From: Streptosporangium sp. NBC_01755
GTDB taxonomy: Bacteria; Actinomycetota; Actinomycetes; Streptosporangiales; Streptosporangiaceae
DNA length: 64,000 nucleotides
Direction: 5' to 3'
Assembly (NCBI RefSeq): GCF_035917995.1
Contig: NZ_CP109131.1
Span: forward strand, 1,488,001 to 1,552,000
Shown: one piece after another, positions 25,260-34,967 of the stretch
Position numbering within the stretch: the stretch's first letter is position 1
Layout: each line of letters opens with the position of its first letter
Made by a program: the position numbers and the translations under genes
Notes under the pieces: generated by a model
Told to the model about the DNA's origin: nothing
What the model saw: only the letters and a program-made list of their open reading frames with translations
Databases searched by the model: none

Positions 25260-25392
25260 GCGCCCTCGGCATCCGGCCGGTGGCCCCGCATCCGGCCGGT
25301 GGCCCTGGCCGCTGGCCCCGCATCCGGCGTCGACCGGGATCGCCGCCCTCCTCGGTGAAGGGCCGCCGGGGCTCCGCGTACGGCGGGAGCGG
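25260..25392. repeat. Short GC-rich repeat between convergent genes
   Basis: Two to three copies of a unit such as GCATCCGGCCGGTGGCCC follow the oxidoreductase stop. The units are self-complementary in part and may serve as a terminator for both converging genes. No coding potential is seen. Confidence 0.45.
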
Positions 25393-26418
25393 TCAGCGCA
25401 GCGGCTGGGCGGGCCAGTCCAGCAGCCGGGCGCCCAATACCGCCGTCTCCAGGGTGAAGCGCTGGGTGGGGTCGTCGGGTGAGAACCCGGTGAGGCGGCG
25501 GATCCGCTCCAGCCGGTAGGTCACCGCCCGGGTACTGACGCCGAGCCTGCGCGCGGCTGCGGTCTGGTTGCCCTGGGCGGCGAAGACCGCCTCCAGCGTG
25601 CCGAGCAGCGGCTCGGGACCGCCCCGCGCCTCAAGCAGCGGGCTGAGCACCGTCGTCACCAGGTCCTCGATGGCCGCCCGGTCCCGCAGCAGCACCGGGA
25701 AGACCAGCAGGTCGGCGGCTTTCAGCACGGGGGCGCGCAGCCCCAGCCGGTCGCCGAGCTCGATGGCGTTGGCTCCCTCGCGGTAGGAGGCGACCACCCC
25801 GCCTGGACCTCGGTGCGCCCTGCCAAGGCCGACCCGCCAGCCGGGCGCGAACGTCTGGCGGACGTGGTGGGTGAACTCGCCGGTCGCGGCGGCCAGGCCG
25901 CCCGGCGCCACGCAGACGAGCGTCCCGTCCCGGACCGCGACCAGCACGTTGTGCGAGCCGAACCGGGCGACCAGCGCGTCCTCGATCCGCCGGGCCGTCC
26001 CCTCGCCCAACCCGCCACCCGCGTCGGCGGCGGGACGGGCGACGGCGACCAGGTAGGTCTCGGCCAGGCGGAGGCCGAAGTGCTCGGCCCGCTCGGCGAG
26101 CCGGTGGACACGCCCCTGGAGCAGGTCGTCGACGAACTCCCGGCGCGCGGCCTCCTCCTGGCGCAACGCGGACCGCTGAGCGCTCTCGTACCCCTCCATC
26201 AGGGCGGAGACCGTACGCCGCAGGGCCGGGAGCGGGGCGGGACTCACGGACTCGGCCATGGCCAGCGCGGCCTCGACCAGGGCCCGGACGGACACGCCCC
26301 GCTCGGCGGCCAGCGCACCGGCGGCACGGCAGTCGTCCAGCTCGGCCCGGCCGGGCGGCCTGCCGGTGGCGGCCGCCTCCCTCAACATCCGGAGATGGCC
26401 GCCGAGCAGATCGTCCAT
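25393..26418 (-). CDS. PucR/CdaR-type helix-turn-helix regulator
   Basis: The 341-residue protein ends in the PucR C-terminal HTH (LEAVFAAQGNQTAAARRLGVSTRAVTYRLERIRRLTG), preceded by a GGDEF-like fold (NVLVAVRDGTLVCVAPGG). The N-terminal third is helical. Its ATG overlaps the stop of the upstream ABC permease (TGATG), so it is probably the third gene of the ABC operon. The inducing signal is unknown. Confidence 0.88.
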   Translation of the reverse strand: MDDLLGGHLRMLREAAATGRPPGRAELDDCRAAGALAAERGVSVRALVEAALAMAESVSPAPLPALRRTVSALMEGYESAQRSALRQEEAARREFVDDLLQGRVHRLAERAEHFGLRLAETYLVAVARPAADAGGGLGEGTARRIEDALVARFGSHNVLVAVRDGTLVCVAPGGLAAATGEFTHHVRQTFAPGWRVGLGRAHRGPGGVVASYREGANAIELGDRLGLRAPVLKAADLLVFPVLLRDRAAIEDLVTTVLSPLLEARGGPEPLLGTLEAVFAAQGNQTAAARRLGVSTRAVTYRLERIRRLTGFSPDDPTQRFTLETAVLGARLLDWPAQPLR

Positions 26419-27221
26419 CAGACTCCCACGTCACGCCTGTCGAAGGCCGGTATCGCGGTCAGGACCAGCGCGACGATCGCGCCTACCAGCACGAGATACT
26501 CCCACGCGGGAAATCCCTGCTGGATCGGCCGTCCGTCGAGGTAGTAGTGGAACGGCGAGATCCAGCGCAGCCAGGACACCCCGCCCACGTCCCTGCCCAT
26601 GGTCTCGACCACGTAGCCGGCCACCGCGACCACCCCGACCACCGCCAGGGCGATCCCCCTGCGGCCCGTCACCGCGCCGACCGTCAGACAGAGCGTGCCG
26701 AAGAAGAGGGCGAGCAGGAAGACGCCGGTGTGACCGGCCAGGATCCGGTCGGCCGGAACGTCCATGCCGACGGCCGTGGCCAGGCCGAGCACGACGAGGA
26801 AGGTGACCGCCGCCACGCCGAACAGGGCGAGGGCGAGGGCGGCGAAGCGCTCCAGGACCAGCCGCCTGCGGGTGATCGGGAGGGTGAGGGTCAGCTCCAG
26901 CGTGCCCGACTCCTCGGGCTGGGCGATCGCCCGGTTGCCGATCACCGCGGCGCACATGATGAACAGCAGCGGCCCGAACAGCTGGTAGACCAGCGTCTGC
27001 AGGTAACCGGGGCCACTGGTGAAGCCGTCCTCCAGACCGCCCATGAGGTCGCGCATCGCCCCGGGAAACTTGGTCAGCGCCACCTGCCCGTAGAGCTCGG
27101 GGCTGCTCACGATGGTCGGGTAGTACGCCAGATAGAGCCCGAAGAACGCGCTGATCCCGATCGTCCAGCCGAGCAACGGACGACGGTAGTCACGCAGGCT
27201 CTTCGACACCAGCGCGGGCAT
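26418..27221 (-). CDS. ABC-2 type transporter permease
   Basis: A 267-residue membrane protein with about six hydrophobic segments and PEESGTLELTLTLPITRRRLVLER, typical of ABC-2 export permeases. It overlaps the ATPase gene by 32 bases upstream and the PucR-type gene by one base downstream. Together these form a probable exporter of unknown substrate. Confidence 0.9.
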   Translation of the reverse strand: MPALVSKSLRDYRRPLLGWTIGISAFFGLYLAYYPTIVSSPELYGQVALTKFPGAMRDLMGGLEDGFTSGPGYLQTLVYQLFGPLLFIMCAAVIGNRAIAQPEESGTLELTLTLPITRRRLVLERFAALALALFGVAAVTFLVVLGLATAVGMDVPADRILAGHTGVFLLALFFGTLCLTVGAVTGRRGIALAVVGVVAVAGYVVETMGRDVGGVSWLRWISPFHYYLDGRPIQQGFPAWEYLVLVGAIVALVLTAIPAFDRRDVGV

Positions 27222-28110
27222 GAGGCGCCTCCTCTTCGCTGTAGTAGGTCAGGAAGATCTCTTCGAGGTCGGGCTCGGCGCTGACCATGTGCACCACGGT
27301 GAATTTCGCCGCCGCCTTGACCAGCGCGTCCGGGCGGCCGTCGATGGTGCAGCGCACCCCGGCCCCCTCCACCCGCAGGTCCCGCACGCCGGGCAGGTTC
27401 TCGAACGCCTCCCGGGGCACCGGCGCGTCGAAGTGGAACTCCACCCGGCGCACCGCCTTCTCCCGGAGCGCGGAGATGTCCTCCACCGTGACCAGCCTGC
27501 CGGCCCGCACGATGCCGACCCGGTCGGAGACGTGCTCGACCTCGGCCAGCACGTGGGAGGACATCAGCACGGTACGGCCCGAGGCGCGGACCTCGCGGAC
27601 CATCGCCAGGAACTCCTGCTGCACCAGCGGGTCCAGCCCGCTGGTCGGCTCGTCGAGGATCAGGAACTCCGGCTCGTGCATGAACGCCTGAATGAGCCCG
27701 ACCTTCTGTTTGTTGCCCTTGGAGAGCTTGCCCATGGGCACCGCCAGGTCGGCCTCCAGCCGCTCGGCCAACTCCTCGATCCGTCCCCTGGGCAGGCCGC
27801 CACGGACCGTGCCGAGGAAGGCGAGGTAGTCTCTCGCCTTCTCCCTGCCCTCCAGGGCCAGCTCGCCGGGCAGGTAGCCGATCCGGCTCCGCACGCCCGC
27901 GTCTCGGGGATCGTGGCCGAGGACCGTCATCCGGCCCCTGGTGGGGCGGATGACATCCAGGAGCAGCCTGATCGTGGTCGTCTTTCCCGCGCCGTTCGGG
28001 CCGAGGTACCCGAACACCTCCCCGGGCCGGATCTCCAGGTCGAGATCCTCAAGCCCCCGGCGCACGCCGTAGAACTTGGTGAGCCCCTCGGTCTCCACCA
28101 CCGCTGTCAT
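27190..28110 (-). CDS. ABC exporter ATP-binding protein
   Basis: The 306 residues carry Walker A (GPNGAGKTT), signature LSKGNKQKVGLIQAF, Walker B (FLILDEPTSGLDP) and the switch His in SSHVLAEVE. The C-terminal 80 residues form the accessory domain common in drug or antibiotic exporters (DrrA-type). It is the first gene of a three-gene operon. The substrate cannot be deduced. Confidence 0.92.
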   Translation of the reverse strand: MTAVVETEGLTKFYGVRRGLEDLDLEIRPGEVFGYLGPNGAGKTTTIRLLLDVIRPTRGRMTVLGHDPRDAGVRSRIGYLPGELALEGREKARDYLAFLGTVRGGLPRGRIEELAERLEADLAVPMGKLSKGNKQKVGLIQAFMHEPEFLILDEPTSGLDPLVQQEFLAMVREVRASGRTVLMSSHVLAEVEHVSDRVGIVRAGRLVTVEDISALREKAVRRVEFHFDAPVPREAFENLPGVRDLRVEGAGVRCTIDGRPDALVKAAAKFTVVHMVSAEPDLEEIFLTYYSEEEAPHARAGVEEPA

Positions 28111-28457
28111 GCACTCGATCGTGCCCGCCCGCCGGTGCGGAGGCCATGGCCGGATCCCGACAGTTGGCCGCCCTTTCCTTGCCCGGATCCGGAACCCGCT
28201 CCGCCGATCCGTCGTGACACCGTTGACGACTCACCCGGCACCGGACCGCGTCCTCTCCCCACCGTCGTACGGATCCGGACCCCGGGAGCACCCCACTCCC
28301 CCATCGTGACCGGGCCGCGCGCCCTCCCCTTCCGGTACGCGAGCCCGGAACTCGCGCCGCGCGGGCCGTACCGGTCCCCGGCGCGGTCTATCGTGAGGTC
28401 GTTGATGACGAATCGCGCGGCACCGTGCCGCGTTCCCTGCCCGTCCAAGGAGAGTCG
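28111..28457. other. Intergenic region between the ABC exporter and the patatin gene
   Basis: About 350 bases between divergent genes. No gene, strong hairpin or palindrome was found; long open frames through it in both directions have no family resemblance. It should hold the two divergent promoters, but I cannot place -10/-35 boxes with confidence. Confidence 0.3.
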
Positions 28458-29291
28458 ATGAGCGTGGACACCGCCTTCGTCCTCGGTGGCGGGGGCGTCC
28501 TCGGCGCTCACGAGGTGGGCATGCTGCGGGCGCTCGACGAGGCGGGTATCAAGCCCGACGTGATCGTCGGCACGTCCGTGGGCGCGCTGAACGGTGTCGT
28601 GCTCGCCGCCTCCTCCGGTGACGCGGTCGCGCGCCTGACCACGCTGTGGGGCTCGAACGTGGTCCGTACCGCGTTCGCGGGGTCGTGGATGACCCGGCTG
28701 TCCACCCTTGCCAGGACCGGCACCCACCTGCACTCCGGCCAGCCGCTGCGCGACCTGCTGACCAGGACGCTCCCCGTCTCCCGGATCGAGGAGCTGGAGG
28801 TGCCGTTCCAGTGCGTGGCCGCCTCGGTCGAGCGCGCCACCGCGCACTGGTTCACCGAGGGGCCCCTGGTCGAGGCGGTGCTCGCCTCCTGCGCCGTCCC
28901 CGGACTGCTGCCTCCGGTCCGCATCGGCAATGAACACTTCCTCGACGGCGGGCTGGTGCACAGCATCCCCGTCGGCCGCGCGGTCGCGCTGGGCGCCCGC
29001 CGGGTCTACGTCCTGCACGTGGGCAGGATCGAGCGTCCACTGGTGGCGCCGAGACGCCCCTGGGAGGTTGGGATGACCGCCTTCGAGATCGCCAGGCGGC
29101 ACCGCTTCGCCGAGGAGATGGCCACCCTGCCGGGTGACATCGAGGTCCACGTCATGCCGTCGGGTGGCGAGGCCCGCCCGGGAATGGATCTCGCCCAGCT
29201 GCGTTATCGGGATATATCGCATATATCTGGATACATAGAACGGGCGTACCGGGCCTCGTCCGACTATCTGGCCCGGCACGCGTCCACCTGA
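28458..29291 (+). CDS. Patatin-like phospholipase
   Basis: The 277-residue hydrolase has the oxyanion-hole motif GGGGVLGAHEVG near the N-terminus, the nucleophile Ser in GTSVG and the catalytic Asp in DGGLVHS. AGGAGAG precedes the ATG at 28458. It should cleave acyl esters of lipids. The acyltransferase gene follows after 21 bases, so the pair could remodel phospholipids. Confidence 0.9.
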   Translation: MSVDTAFVLGGGGVLGAHEVGMLRALDEAGIKPDVIVGTSVGALNGVVLAASSGDAVARLTTLWGSNVVRTAFAGSWMTRLSTLARTGTHLHSGQPLRDLLTRTLPVSRIEELEVPFQCVAASVERATAHWFTEGPLVEAVLASCAVPGLLPPVRIGNEHFLDGGLVHSIPVGRAVALGARRVYVLHVGRIERPLVAPRRPWEVGMTAFEIARRHRFAEEMATLPGDIEVHVMPSGGEARPGMDLAQLRYRDISHISGYIERAYRASSDYLARHAST

Positions 29292-29312
29292 GCCACACAG
29301 CAGGAGCCGCTC

Positions 29313-30347
29313 GTGCTGCCTCCTCGCATCATCCGCCGTCTGATCCTGGCCCCGCTCGTCATCGTGCTCACCGTGGTCGCGGTGATCACGCTTCCGATCT
29401 GGCTGCTGGTGGTGGCCGCGGCCTCGCTGCGCCTGCCGCCCCCGCAGCGGCGCGGCACCCGGCTGGTCTGGTTCGCGGTGGCGTGGCTGGCGCTGGAGTC
29501 GATGGCCCTGGTCGCCTGCCTGGGCCTCTGGGTGGCGAGCGGGTTCGGTGGATGGCTCCACCGCGACGAGCACCAGGAGCGGCACTACGCGCTGATCCGG
29601 TGGCTCCTGTCCAAGGTGTACGGGGCAGCCGTGCGGATCTTCCGCCTGAGCGTCGAGATCGACGAGCCGGCACCGACCTCCGACGAGCTCTCCCGGCGCC
29701 TCACCCGCCCCGTCGTCGTGCTCTCGCGCCACGCGGGCCCCGGCGACTCGTTCCTGCTCGTCCACCACCTTCTCACCCGATACGGCAGGCGCCCGAGGAT
29801 CGTGATGAAGGCCGCCCTGCAACTCGACCCCTCACTGGACGTGGTGATCAACCGCCTCCCCAACGCCTTCGTCCCCCGCAAGGCGACCGAGAGCGGCGTT
29901 CTCGGCGAGATCCGCCGCCTGGCCTCCGGCATGGACGCCGACGACGCCCTGGTGATCTTCCCGGAGGGCGGCAACTTCACCCCCAGGCGCCGCTGGCGGG
30001 CCATTCTCCGGCTGGAGCGCAAGGGCCTGTCCGAGGAGGCCGCGCGGGCCCGCCGGCTGGAGCACCTGATGGCGCCCCGGCCCAACGGGGCCATCGCCGC
30101 CATCGAGGCCTGCCCCGAGGCGGACGTGGTCTTCGTCGCGCACACCGGCCTCGACGACCTGGTCACCCTCAAGGACGTCTGGCGCCGCCTCCCGGTCAGC
30201 GCCAAGGTCAAGGCCAAGTGGTGGCGGATCCAGGCCGCCGACGTACCGCGCGACCGCGAGAGCCAGATCCGGTGGCTCTTCGACCAGTGGGAGGAGATCG
30301 ACACCTGGATCACCGCAAACCAGCCAACCCCCACGCCCACGGCCTGA
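29313..30347 (+). CDS. PlsC-like 1-acyl-sn-glycerol-3-phosphate acyltransferase family protein
   Basis: Two N-terminal membrane segments (LILAPLVIVLTVVAVITLPIWL and WFAVAWLALESMALVACLGLWV) precede an acyltransferase domain with the H-x4-D motif in SRHAGPGDSF and the substrate motif FPEGGNFT. A GTG at 29313 follows CAGGAG. The enzyme would acylate lysophosphatidate or a related lipid at the membrane. Located directly after the patatin gene on the same strand. Confidence 0.86.
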   Translation: MLPPRIIRRLILAPLVIVLTVVAVITLPIWLLVVAAASLRLPPPQRRGTRLVWFAVAWLALESMALVACLGLWVASGFGGWLHRDEHQERHYALIRWLLSKVYGAAVRIFRLSVEIDEPAPTSDELSRRLTRPVVVLSRHAGPGDSFLLVHHLLTRYGRRPRIVMKAALQLDPSLDVVINRLPNAFVPRKATESGVLGEIRRLASGMDADDALVIFPEGGNFTPRRRWRAILRLERKGLSEEAARARRLEHLMAPRPNGAIAAIEACPEADVVFVAHTGLDDLVTLKDVWRRLPVSAKVKAKWWRIQAADVPRDRESQIRWLFDQWEEIDTWITANQPTPTPTA

Positions 30348-30386
30348 CCCATGTCGGTCTGAGTCCGGAACCCCTAGGAAACGGGC

Positions 30387-30590
30387 CTACCACTCCTGGG
30401 AGAGACCCGACATCCGGCGGAGGTACTCGTCCTCGTCGATCTCACCGGCCGCGTAACGACGCCTGAGAATCTCGCGGGGGTTCTCAGGCGCAGGCTTGGA
30501 AGCCTTGGAAGCCGAGGAGGCGCGGACCATCGCGAGCACGCAGAGCACCACCACGGCGATGACGAAGAACAGCACGATGATGCGGACCAT
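30387..30590 (-). CDS. Small membrane protein with SHOCT domain
   Basis: A 67-residue protein with one N-terminal membrane helix (IIVLFFVIAVVVLCVLAMV) and a C-terminal SHOCT motif (ILRRRYAAGEIDEDEYLRRM). SHOCT proteins are small oligomerising tails of unknown role. It is convergent with the acyltransferase gene. Confidence 0.85.
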   Translation of the reverse strand: MVRIIVLFFVIAVVVLCVLAMVRASSASKASKPAPENPREILRRRYAAGEIDEDEYLRRMSGLSQEW

Positions 30591-30824
30591 CGTCGACCTC
30601 TCAGACCTCCCCCATCGGATCTTGCGGGGGAAATGTCAATTTTACCCGGCGAGGGAGGCATCTCCCCTTCCCCGCTGGATTCCCCGCTGGATTCCCCGCG
30701 GGAAAAGGGCGGGAACATCACCGCCTCGCCGGGCCGCCGCCCGCGATCGCCTCGCATGGGAAGGCGAGAAGCCCCCTCCGCCACCGGCTGACGATCCCGG
30801 TGAAGGCCGACCACCACACGAAGA

Positions 30825-32354
30825 TCATCTGTAGCCGATGGCGGATCCGCCCCGTGAGAGGTACGGGGTCTCGTGCCGGGTGGCGCCCGGCGGCAGCGAA
30901 GGCAGGCCCGAAGGTGCCCCGTCCTCCATCAGCCGGAGCAGGGCGCCGGTGTCGACGTTCCGCTCGATCAGGTCGCCGAGCGCGTCCAGCCGCTCCTCAC
31001 GCAGGGCGGCGAACGACACTTCAGGGGCCGGGATGAAGTCGCGACCGGAGACGGCGGCCACGTCGGCGAGGAACGCCCGGCGGAAGTCGTCGTTCTCCAG
31101 GGCGCCGTGCCAGGTGGTGCCCCACACCGAGCCGTCCCGGCAGCCGTCCAGGAAGGGCTCGCCGCCGTCGGCCGTCACGACGCCGTGGTGGATCTCGTAC
31201 GCCTCGACCCGGCAACCGTAGGCGGAACCCACCGGGCGGCCCAGCGTCTTGTCCTCGGCGAACTCCACGGAGGCGGGCAGCAGTCCCAGCCCCTCGACCA
31301 GGCCCGCCCCCGACTCGACGTCGTCGCGGATGGTCCTGGCGAGCATCTGGTAGCCGCCGCAGACGCCCAGCACGGCCCGTCCCGGCAGGGCCTCGGCCAG
31401 GCCGGTGGCGCGGAGCCAGGCGAGGTCGGAGACCGTGGCCCGGGAGCCGGGCAGCACCACCAGATCGGCATCGTCCAGCTCGCCCGGCGAGGTCACGTAG
31501 CGGACCGTCACCCCGGGCTCGGAGGCCAGCGCGTCCACGTCCGTGAAGTTGGAGATCCTCGGCAGCCGTACCACCGCCACCCGCAGGGTCTGCCTGCCAT
31601 AGGGGGCGCGCGCGCCGAGCGCGGGCCGGTTGTCCAGGGCCAGGGAGTCCTCGACGTCCAGCCAGAGGCCGTCCAGCCAGGGCAGCACCCCGTACACCTC
31701 GCGGCCGGTCAGCTCCCTGATCATGTCCAGACCCGGTTCGAGGAGCTCGGGCGCCCCCCGGAACTTGTTGATCACGAACCCGGCGATCAACGCCTGGTCG
31801 GCGGGCTCCAGCAGCGCCACGGTCCCGTACAGCGAGGCGAAGACCCCGCCCCTGTCGATGTCGCCGACCACGACGACCGGCAGGTTCGCGGCACGGGCCA
31901 GGCCCATGTTGGCGATGTCGCCCGCGCGCAGGTTGATCTCCGCCGGGCTGCCCGCGCCCTCGCAGACCACCACGTCGTAGGAGGCCCGCAGCCGCTCCAG
32001 CGCGTCCACCGCGACCTGGCGGAGCCGCTCCTTGACGTCCCAGTACTCCATGGCGTCGACCTCGGCCATCGGCCTGCCCATCACCACGACCTGGCTGCGC
32101 CGGTCACTGCCCGGCTTGAGGAGGATCGGGTTCATGTCCGCACTGGGTTCCAGCCCGCATGCGGCGGCCTGCATCGCCTGTGCCCGGCCGATCTCGGCGC
32201 CGTCGGCGGTGACGAAGGAGTTCAGCGACATGTTCTGCGCCTTGTACGGCGCGACCCGTACCCCCTGGCGGGCCAGCCAGCGGCAGATCCCGGCGGTGAC
32301 GACGCTCTTGCCCGCGTCGGAGGTGGTCCCGGCGACCAGCAGCGCCCCCTTCAC
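30825..32354 (-). CDS. cobQ: Cobyric acid synthase
   Basis: CobQ amidates adenosylcobyrinic acid diamide at four carboxylates using glutamine and ATP. The 509 residues contain the P-loop-like [27 protein letters not shown], and a C-terminal glutaminase domain with the nucleophile Cys in GVCGGYQML and His in EIHHG. The GTG at 32354 follows GGGAGGAAAGG and overlaps the cobD stop (GTGA). Downstream of it about 235 bases hold no gene. Confidence 0.95.
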   Translation of the reverse strand: MKGALLVAGTTSDAGKSVVTAGICRWLARQGVRVAPYKAQNMSLNSFVTADGAEIGRAQAMQAAACGLEPSADMNPILLKPGSDRRSQVVVMGRPMAEVDAMEYWDVKERLRQVAVDALERLRASYDVVVCEGAGSPAEINLRAGDIANMGLARAANLPVVVVGDIDRGGVFASLYGTVALLEPADQALIAGFVINKFRGAPELLEPGLDMIRELTGREVYGVLPWLDGLWLDVEDSLALDNRPALGARAPYGRQTLRVAVVRLPRISNFTDVDALASEPGVTVRYVTSPGELDDADLVVLPGSRATVSDLAWLRATGLAEALPGRAVLGVCGGYQMLARTIRDDVESGAGLVEGLGLLPASVEFAEDKTLGRPVGSAYGCRVEAYEIHHGVVTADGGEPFLDGCRDGSVWGTTWHGALENDDFRRAFLADVAAVSGRDFIPAPEVSFAALREERLDALGDLIERNVDTGALLRLMEDGAPSGLPSLPPGATRHETPYLSRGGSAIGYR

Positions 32355-33268
32355 CCTTTCCTCCCGCACGATCCGCGCACGGCGGCCAGCACGGCGAGCC
32401 CCGCCGCGGCCAGGCCGACCGCCCGCGCCAGCCGTACGGCCCTGCGGATGTCGGCGACCGAGGGCTCGGGCCCGTCGCCCATCTCGGGCCGGTGCTCCAC
32501 CCTGGTGCCGTACAGGTTCACCCCGCCGAGCGTACGGTCCAGCGCGCCCGCGAAGGCCGCCTCGCAGCGGCCCGCGTTGGGGCTGGGGTGGCGGTGGCCG
32601 TCCCTGCGCAGCACCCTCGCCGCCCGCCGCGTCGAACCACCCGCCACAGGGGCGCCGAGCACGGCGAGCAGCCCGGTGATCCTGGCCGGTACGAAGTTGG
32701 CGACGTCGTCGAGCCGGGCCGCGGCCCAGCCGAAGCGCTCGTAACGCGCGTTGCGGTGGCCGACCATTGCGTCCAGCGTGTTGACCGCCCGGTAGGCGAG
32801 CAGGCCTGGTACCCCGGCCACCGCCCCCCAGAACAGCGGTGCCACGACCGCGTCGGAGGTGTTCTCCGCGATCGACTCGACGGTGGCCCTCGCGAGCCCG
32901 GGTGCCTCCAGCACGGCAGGATCCCGCCCGCACAGATGAGACAGCCTCTCCCGGGCCCCGTCCAGGTCGCCGTCCTCCAGGAGTGCGGCCATCGCCGCAC
33001 CCTCGCGGCCCAGCGTGGTGCCGCCGAGGACCGCCCAGGTCGCCGCCGCGGTCAGCGCGGCCCGCACCATCGGGTCGCGCGGCCTGGTCGCGGCATGGCC
33101 GAGCAACGCCACCGGGACGACGCACAGGGCGACGTGCAGAACGCCCCTGGCCCGGCCGTCGCCGTACACCCGTCTCTCCACCTCGGCGGCGGCGGTGCCG
33201 AACAGCGCGACCGGGTGCCCGCGCCGGGGATCGGCGAGCACGGCGTCGATCAGGACCCCGGCGAGCAT
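32351..33268 (-). CDS. cobD: Adenosylcobinamide-phosphate synthase
   Basis: This membrane protein (CbiB/CobD) joins cobyric acid and aminopropanol phosphate. The 305 residues show the family pattern [17 protein letters not shown] near the N-terminus, [41 protein letters not shown] centrally in several overlapping blocks, and [14 protein letters not shown]. The ATG at 33268 gives the usual N-terminus; the open frame continues upstream to the APH-like gene. Translationally coupled to cobQ. Confidence 0.92.
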   Translation of the reverse strand: MLAGVLIDAVLADPRRGHPVALFGTAAAEVERRVYGDGRARGVLHVALCVVPVALLGHAATRPRDPMVRAALTAAATWAVLGGTTLGREGAAMAALLEDGDLDGARERLSHLCGRDPAVLEAPGLARATVESIAENTSDAVVAPLFWGAVAGVPGLLAYRAVNTLDAMVGHRNARYERFGWAAARLDDVANFVPARITGLLAVLGAPVAGGSTRRAARVLRRDGHRHPSPNAGRCEAAFAGALDRTLGGVNLYGTRVEHRPEMGDGPEPSVADIRRAVRLARAVGLAAAGLAVLAAVRGSCGRKG

Positions 33269-33323
33269 CCCCACCCCTTCGGCTACCCCAGGTCCCCTTA
33301 GTCCCACTTTGGCAATTAGTCGA

Positions 33324-34124
33324 CTAAATGAGATGTTCATGGAGTTCATCTTGGTGGGTCTCCAGCCACACCCGGGCCCGCCGGATGCGCACCCCCACCC
33401 CACCGGCCCACATCCGGACCCACCCACCGCTCCCGCCCTCGGCCCTGGCACGCATCACCTGGTACGAGCGGTCGAAGCGGAGCCGGGCCAGATCCAGCAG
33501 CCGGCGCCGATCGCGAGGCGCCAGCCCGTACGCGTCGCAGAACAGGCGGAGCCGGGGCCCGACCTCAAGGCGACGCTGGAGCGGCTCCAGATCGATGGGG
33601 TCGGCGATCGGCGCCCAGTGCCGCAGCGTGGTCACCACGTCGAAGAGCCGGGTCGTCGGCCGGGCCATGTCGAAGTCGATCAGCGCGACCGGCAGCCCGT
33701 CACGGAAGATCACGTTGTCCAGATTGACGTCGCAGTGCCCGATCAGCCTCGGGGCCTCGTCGTCGTTGGACCCGGTCTCCCAGACGGCTTCCCTCGGCGG
33801 GACGAACCCCTCGGCGGCGTCGTGGAAACCGCGCAGCAGCCGCGCCAGCGCGGCCAGCGACTCCCCACTGAGCGCGTACCCGGGCAGCGGCCTGGCCGCG
33901 GAGCCGCCCTCGACATAGCTCAGCACCTCCCGGCCCCGCTCGTCCACGCCCAGCGCCCGGGGCGCACCCTCGAACCCGTAACGCTCCAGGTGCCGCAGGA
34001 GCGCGTGCACCGAAGCCGTGGAGGCCCGGCTGGGCCGGCGGACGGTGTCCCCGACCCGCACCACCCCGTCGGTGACATCACCGCCCAGAAGGGGAATCTC
34101 CTGTTGGGTCGTGACGGCGAACAT
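33324..34124 (-). CDS. Aminoglycoside phosphotransferase (APH)-family kinase-like protein
   Basis: The 266-residue sequence has the APH catalytic loop GHCDVNLDNVIFRDG and the metal-binding motif ALIDFDMA, with a short N-lobe. Substrate is unknown; many members phosphorylate small molecules rather than drugs. It precedes cobD by 55 bases on the same strand and may be co-transcribed, although it has no recognised role in cobalamin synthesis. Confidence 0.85.
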   Translation of the reverse strand: MFAVTTQQEIPLLGGDVTDGVVRVGDTVRRPSRASTASVHALLRHLERYGFEGAPRALGVDERGREVLSYVEGGSAARPLPGYALSGESLAALARLLRGFHDAAEGFVPPREAVWETGSNDDEAPRLIGHCDVNLDNVIFRDGLPVALIDFDMARPTTRLFDVVTTLRHWAPIADPIDLEPLQRRLEVGPRLRLFCDAYGLAPRDRRRLLDLARLRFDRSYQVMRARAEGGSGGWVRMWAGGVGVRIRRARVWLETHQDELHEHLI

Positions 34125-34473
34125 GCCACCCGAGCGTAGACCGCTCCGCCCTCTCGCGGGGACGATTCGGGCAGACCGTTCCCCATCAGATGGAACACCC
34201 GGAAGCCTTCCACCTACCGGACACCCGCTGCCACGCCCGGCAGGAGAGCAGCAGGAGAGCGGCAGGAGAGCGGCAGGTCATCGGGGAGAAGGCCCCCTCG
34301 TCCAGCGCGGTTCCCCCACCCCGAACAGCCGGAATCCCGCTTCGGCCGCCCGAGCCGAGGCGGCCCGGAGGCCGTTCTCTCCGGGGAGGGCGAGACGCCA
34401 CAGAGTGATCCTCGCGACACAGCCCCAAAACCGATACATGGGCACTCCCAGGATCATGCACAATTAAGCGGGA
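34125..34473. other. Intergenic region upstream of tRNA-Arg with a short tandem repeat
   Basis: No gene is supported. A microsatellite of about four copies of GGCAGGAGAGC-like units lies at 34240-34275. The A/T-rich stretch just before 34474 is the likely tRNA promoter. Confidence 0.4.
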
Positions 34474-34547
34474 GCACCCTTAGCTCAGCTGGATAGAGCA
34501 CCGGACTTCTAATCCGACGGTCGCAGGTTCGAATCCTGCAGGGTGCG
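34474..34547 (+). tRNA. tRNA-Arg (anticodon TCT)
   Basis: The 74-base gene folds as a cloverleaf: acceptor arm GCACCCT pairs with AGGGTGC, the D-arm reads GCTCAGCTGGATAGAGC, the anticodon loop is ACTTCTAAT with anticodon TCT, and the T-arm is GCAGGTTCGAATCCTGC. CCA is not encoded. An integrase stump lies immediately downstream, so the 3' end of this tRNA was probably an attachment site. Confidence 0.96.
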
Positions 34548-34602
34548 CTAGGTACGACAATGATCCACAAGTGGCCTGGCAGACCATTGCCAGACCATCG
34601 AG

Positions 34603-34856
34603 TCAACTGCCGGTCTGCCGGGGACGGCGCGGAATCATGGCCACCGTCGCCGCCGCCGCCTCCGCGACCTCCGGGATCACCGACGTGTAGACATCCGCGG
34701 TGAACGAGAACTTGCTGTGACCGAGCGTCTCCGACACGACCTTCATCGCCACGCCCGCCGCCAGCATCAGCGACGCCGCCGAGTGCCGAAGGTCGTGGAA
34801 CCGGATCGGCGGCAGACCGGATCGGCGCACGAGGTTCTCGAACCGGTTCTCATAGC
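34603..34856 (-). pseudogene. C-terminal fragment of a phage-type tyrosine recombinase (integrase)
   Basis: The minus strand encodes YENRFENLVRRSGLPP, then IRFHDLRHSAASLML, LGHSKFSFTADVY and a short tail. HxLRH and the catalytic Tyr of tyrosine recombinases are present, but everything N-terminal, including the first catalytic Arg, is lost at about 34857. It points toward the tRNA-Arg gene, as integrases of tRNA-targeted elements do. It marks a decayed integrative element. Confidence 0.85.
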
Positions 34857-34860
34857 CCTC

Positions 34861-34936
34861 CTACGAGGGGTCGCAACGTGAGCTTTTCCTCGCCTTGCTT
34901 GAGCCGGTATGGCGTCCTCATCGCCCCTACGAGGGG
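34861..34936 (+). CRISPR. CRISPR relic: one spacer between two incomplete repeats
   Basis: CTACGAGGGGTCGCAAC (34861-34877) is the 3' part of one repeat. After a 36-base spacer (34878-34913) comes GTCCTCATCGCCCC plus TACGAGGGG (34914-34936), the 5' part of the next copy. Together they give a 30-base repeat with a CCCCTACGAGGGG palindrome, which from memory matches a repeat type common in actinomycetes. The left copy is cut where the integrase stump begins and the right copy degenerates after GAGGGG. No cas gene is in the window. Confidence 0.65.
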
Positions 34937-34967
34937 AAGCGAGAGCCCCGGCACCAGAAGGTACGGG

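Noticed and set aside
30600-30824. A plus-strand frame between the SHOCT gene and cobQ
   Set aside because: No motif or ribosome site; includes only a short repeated GGATTCCCCGC sequence.
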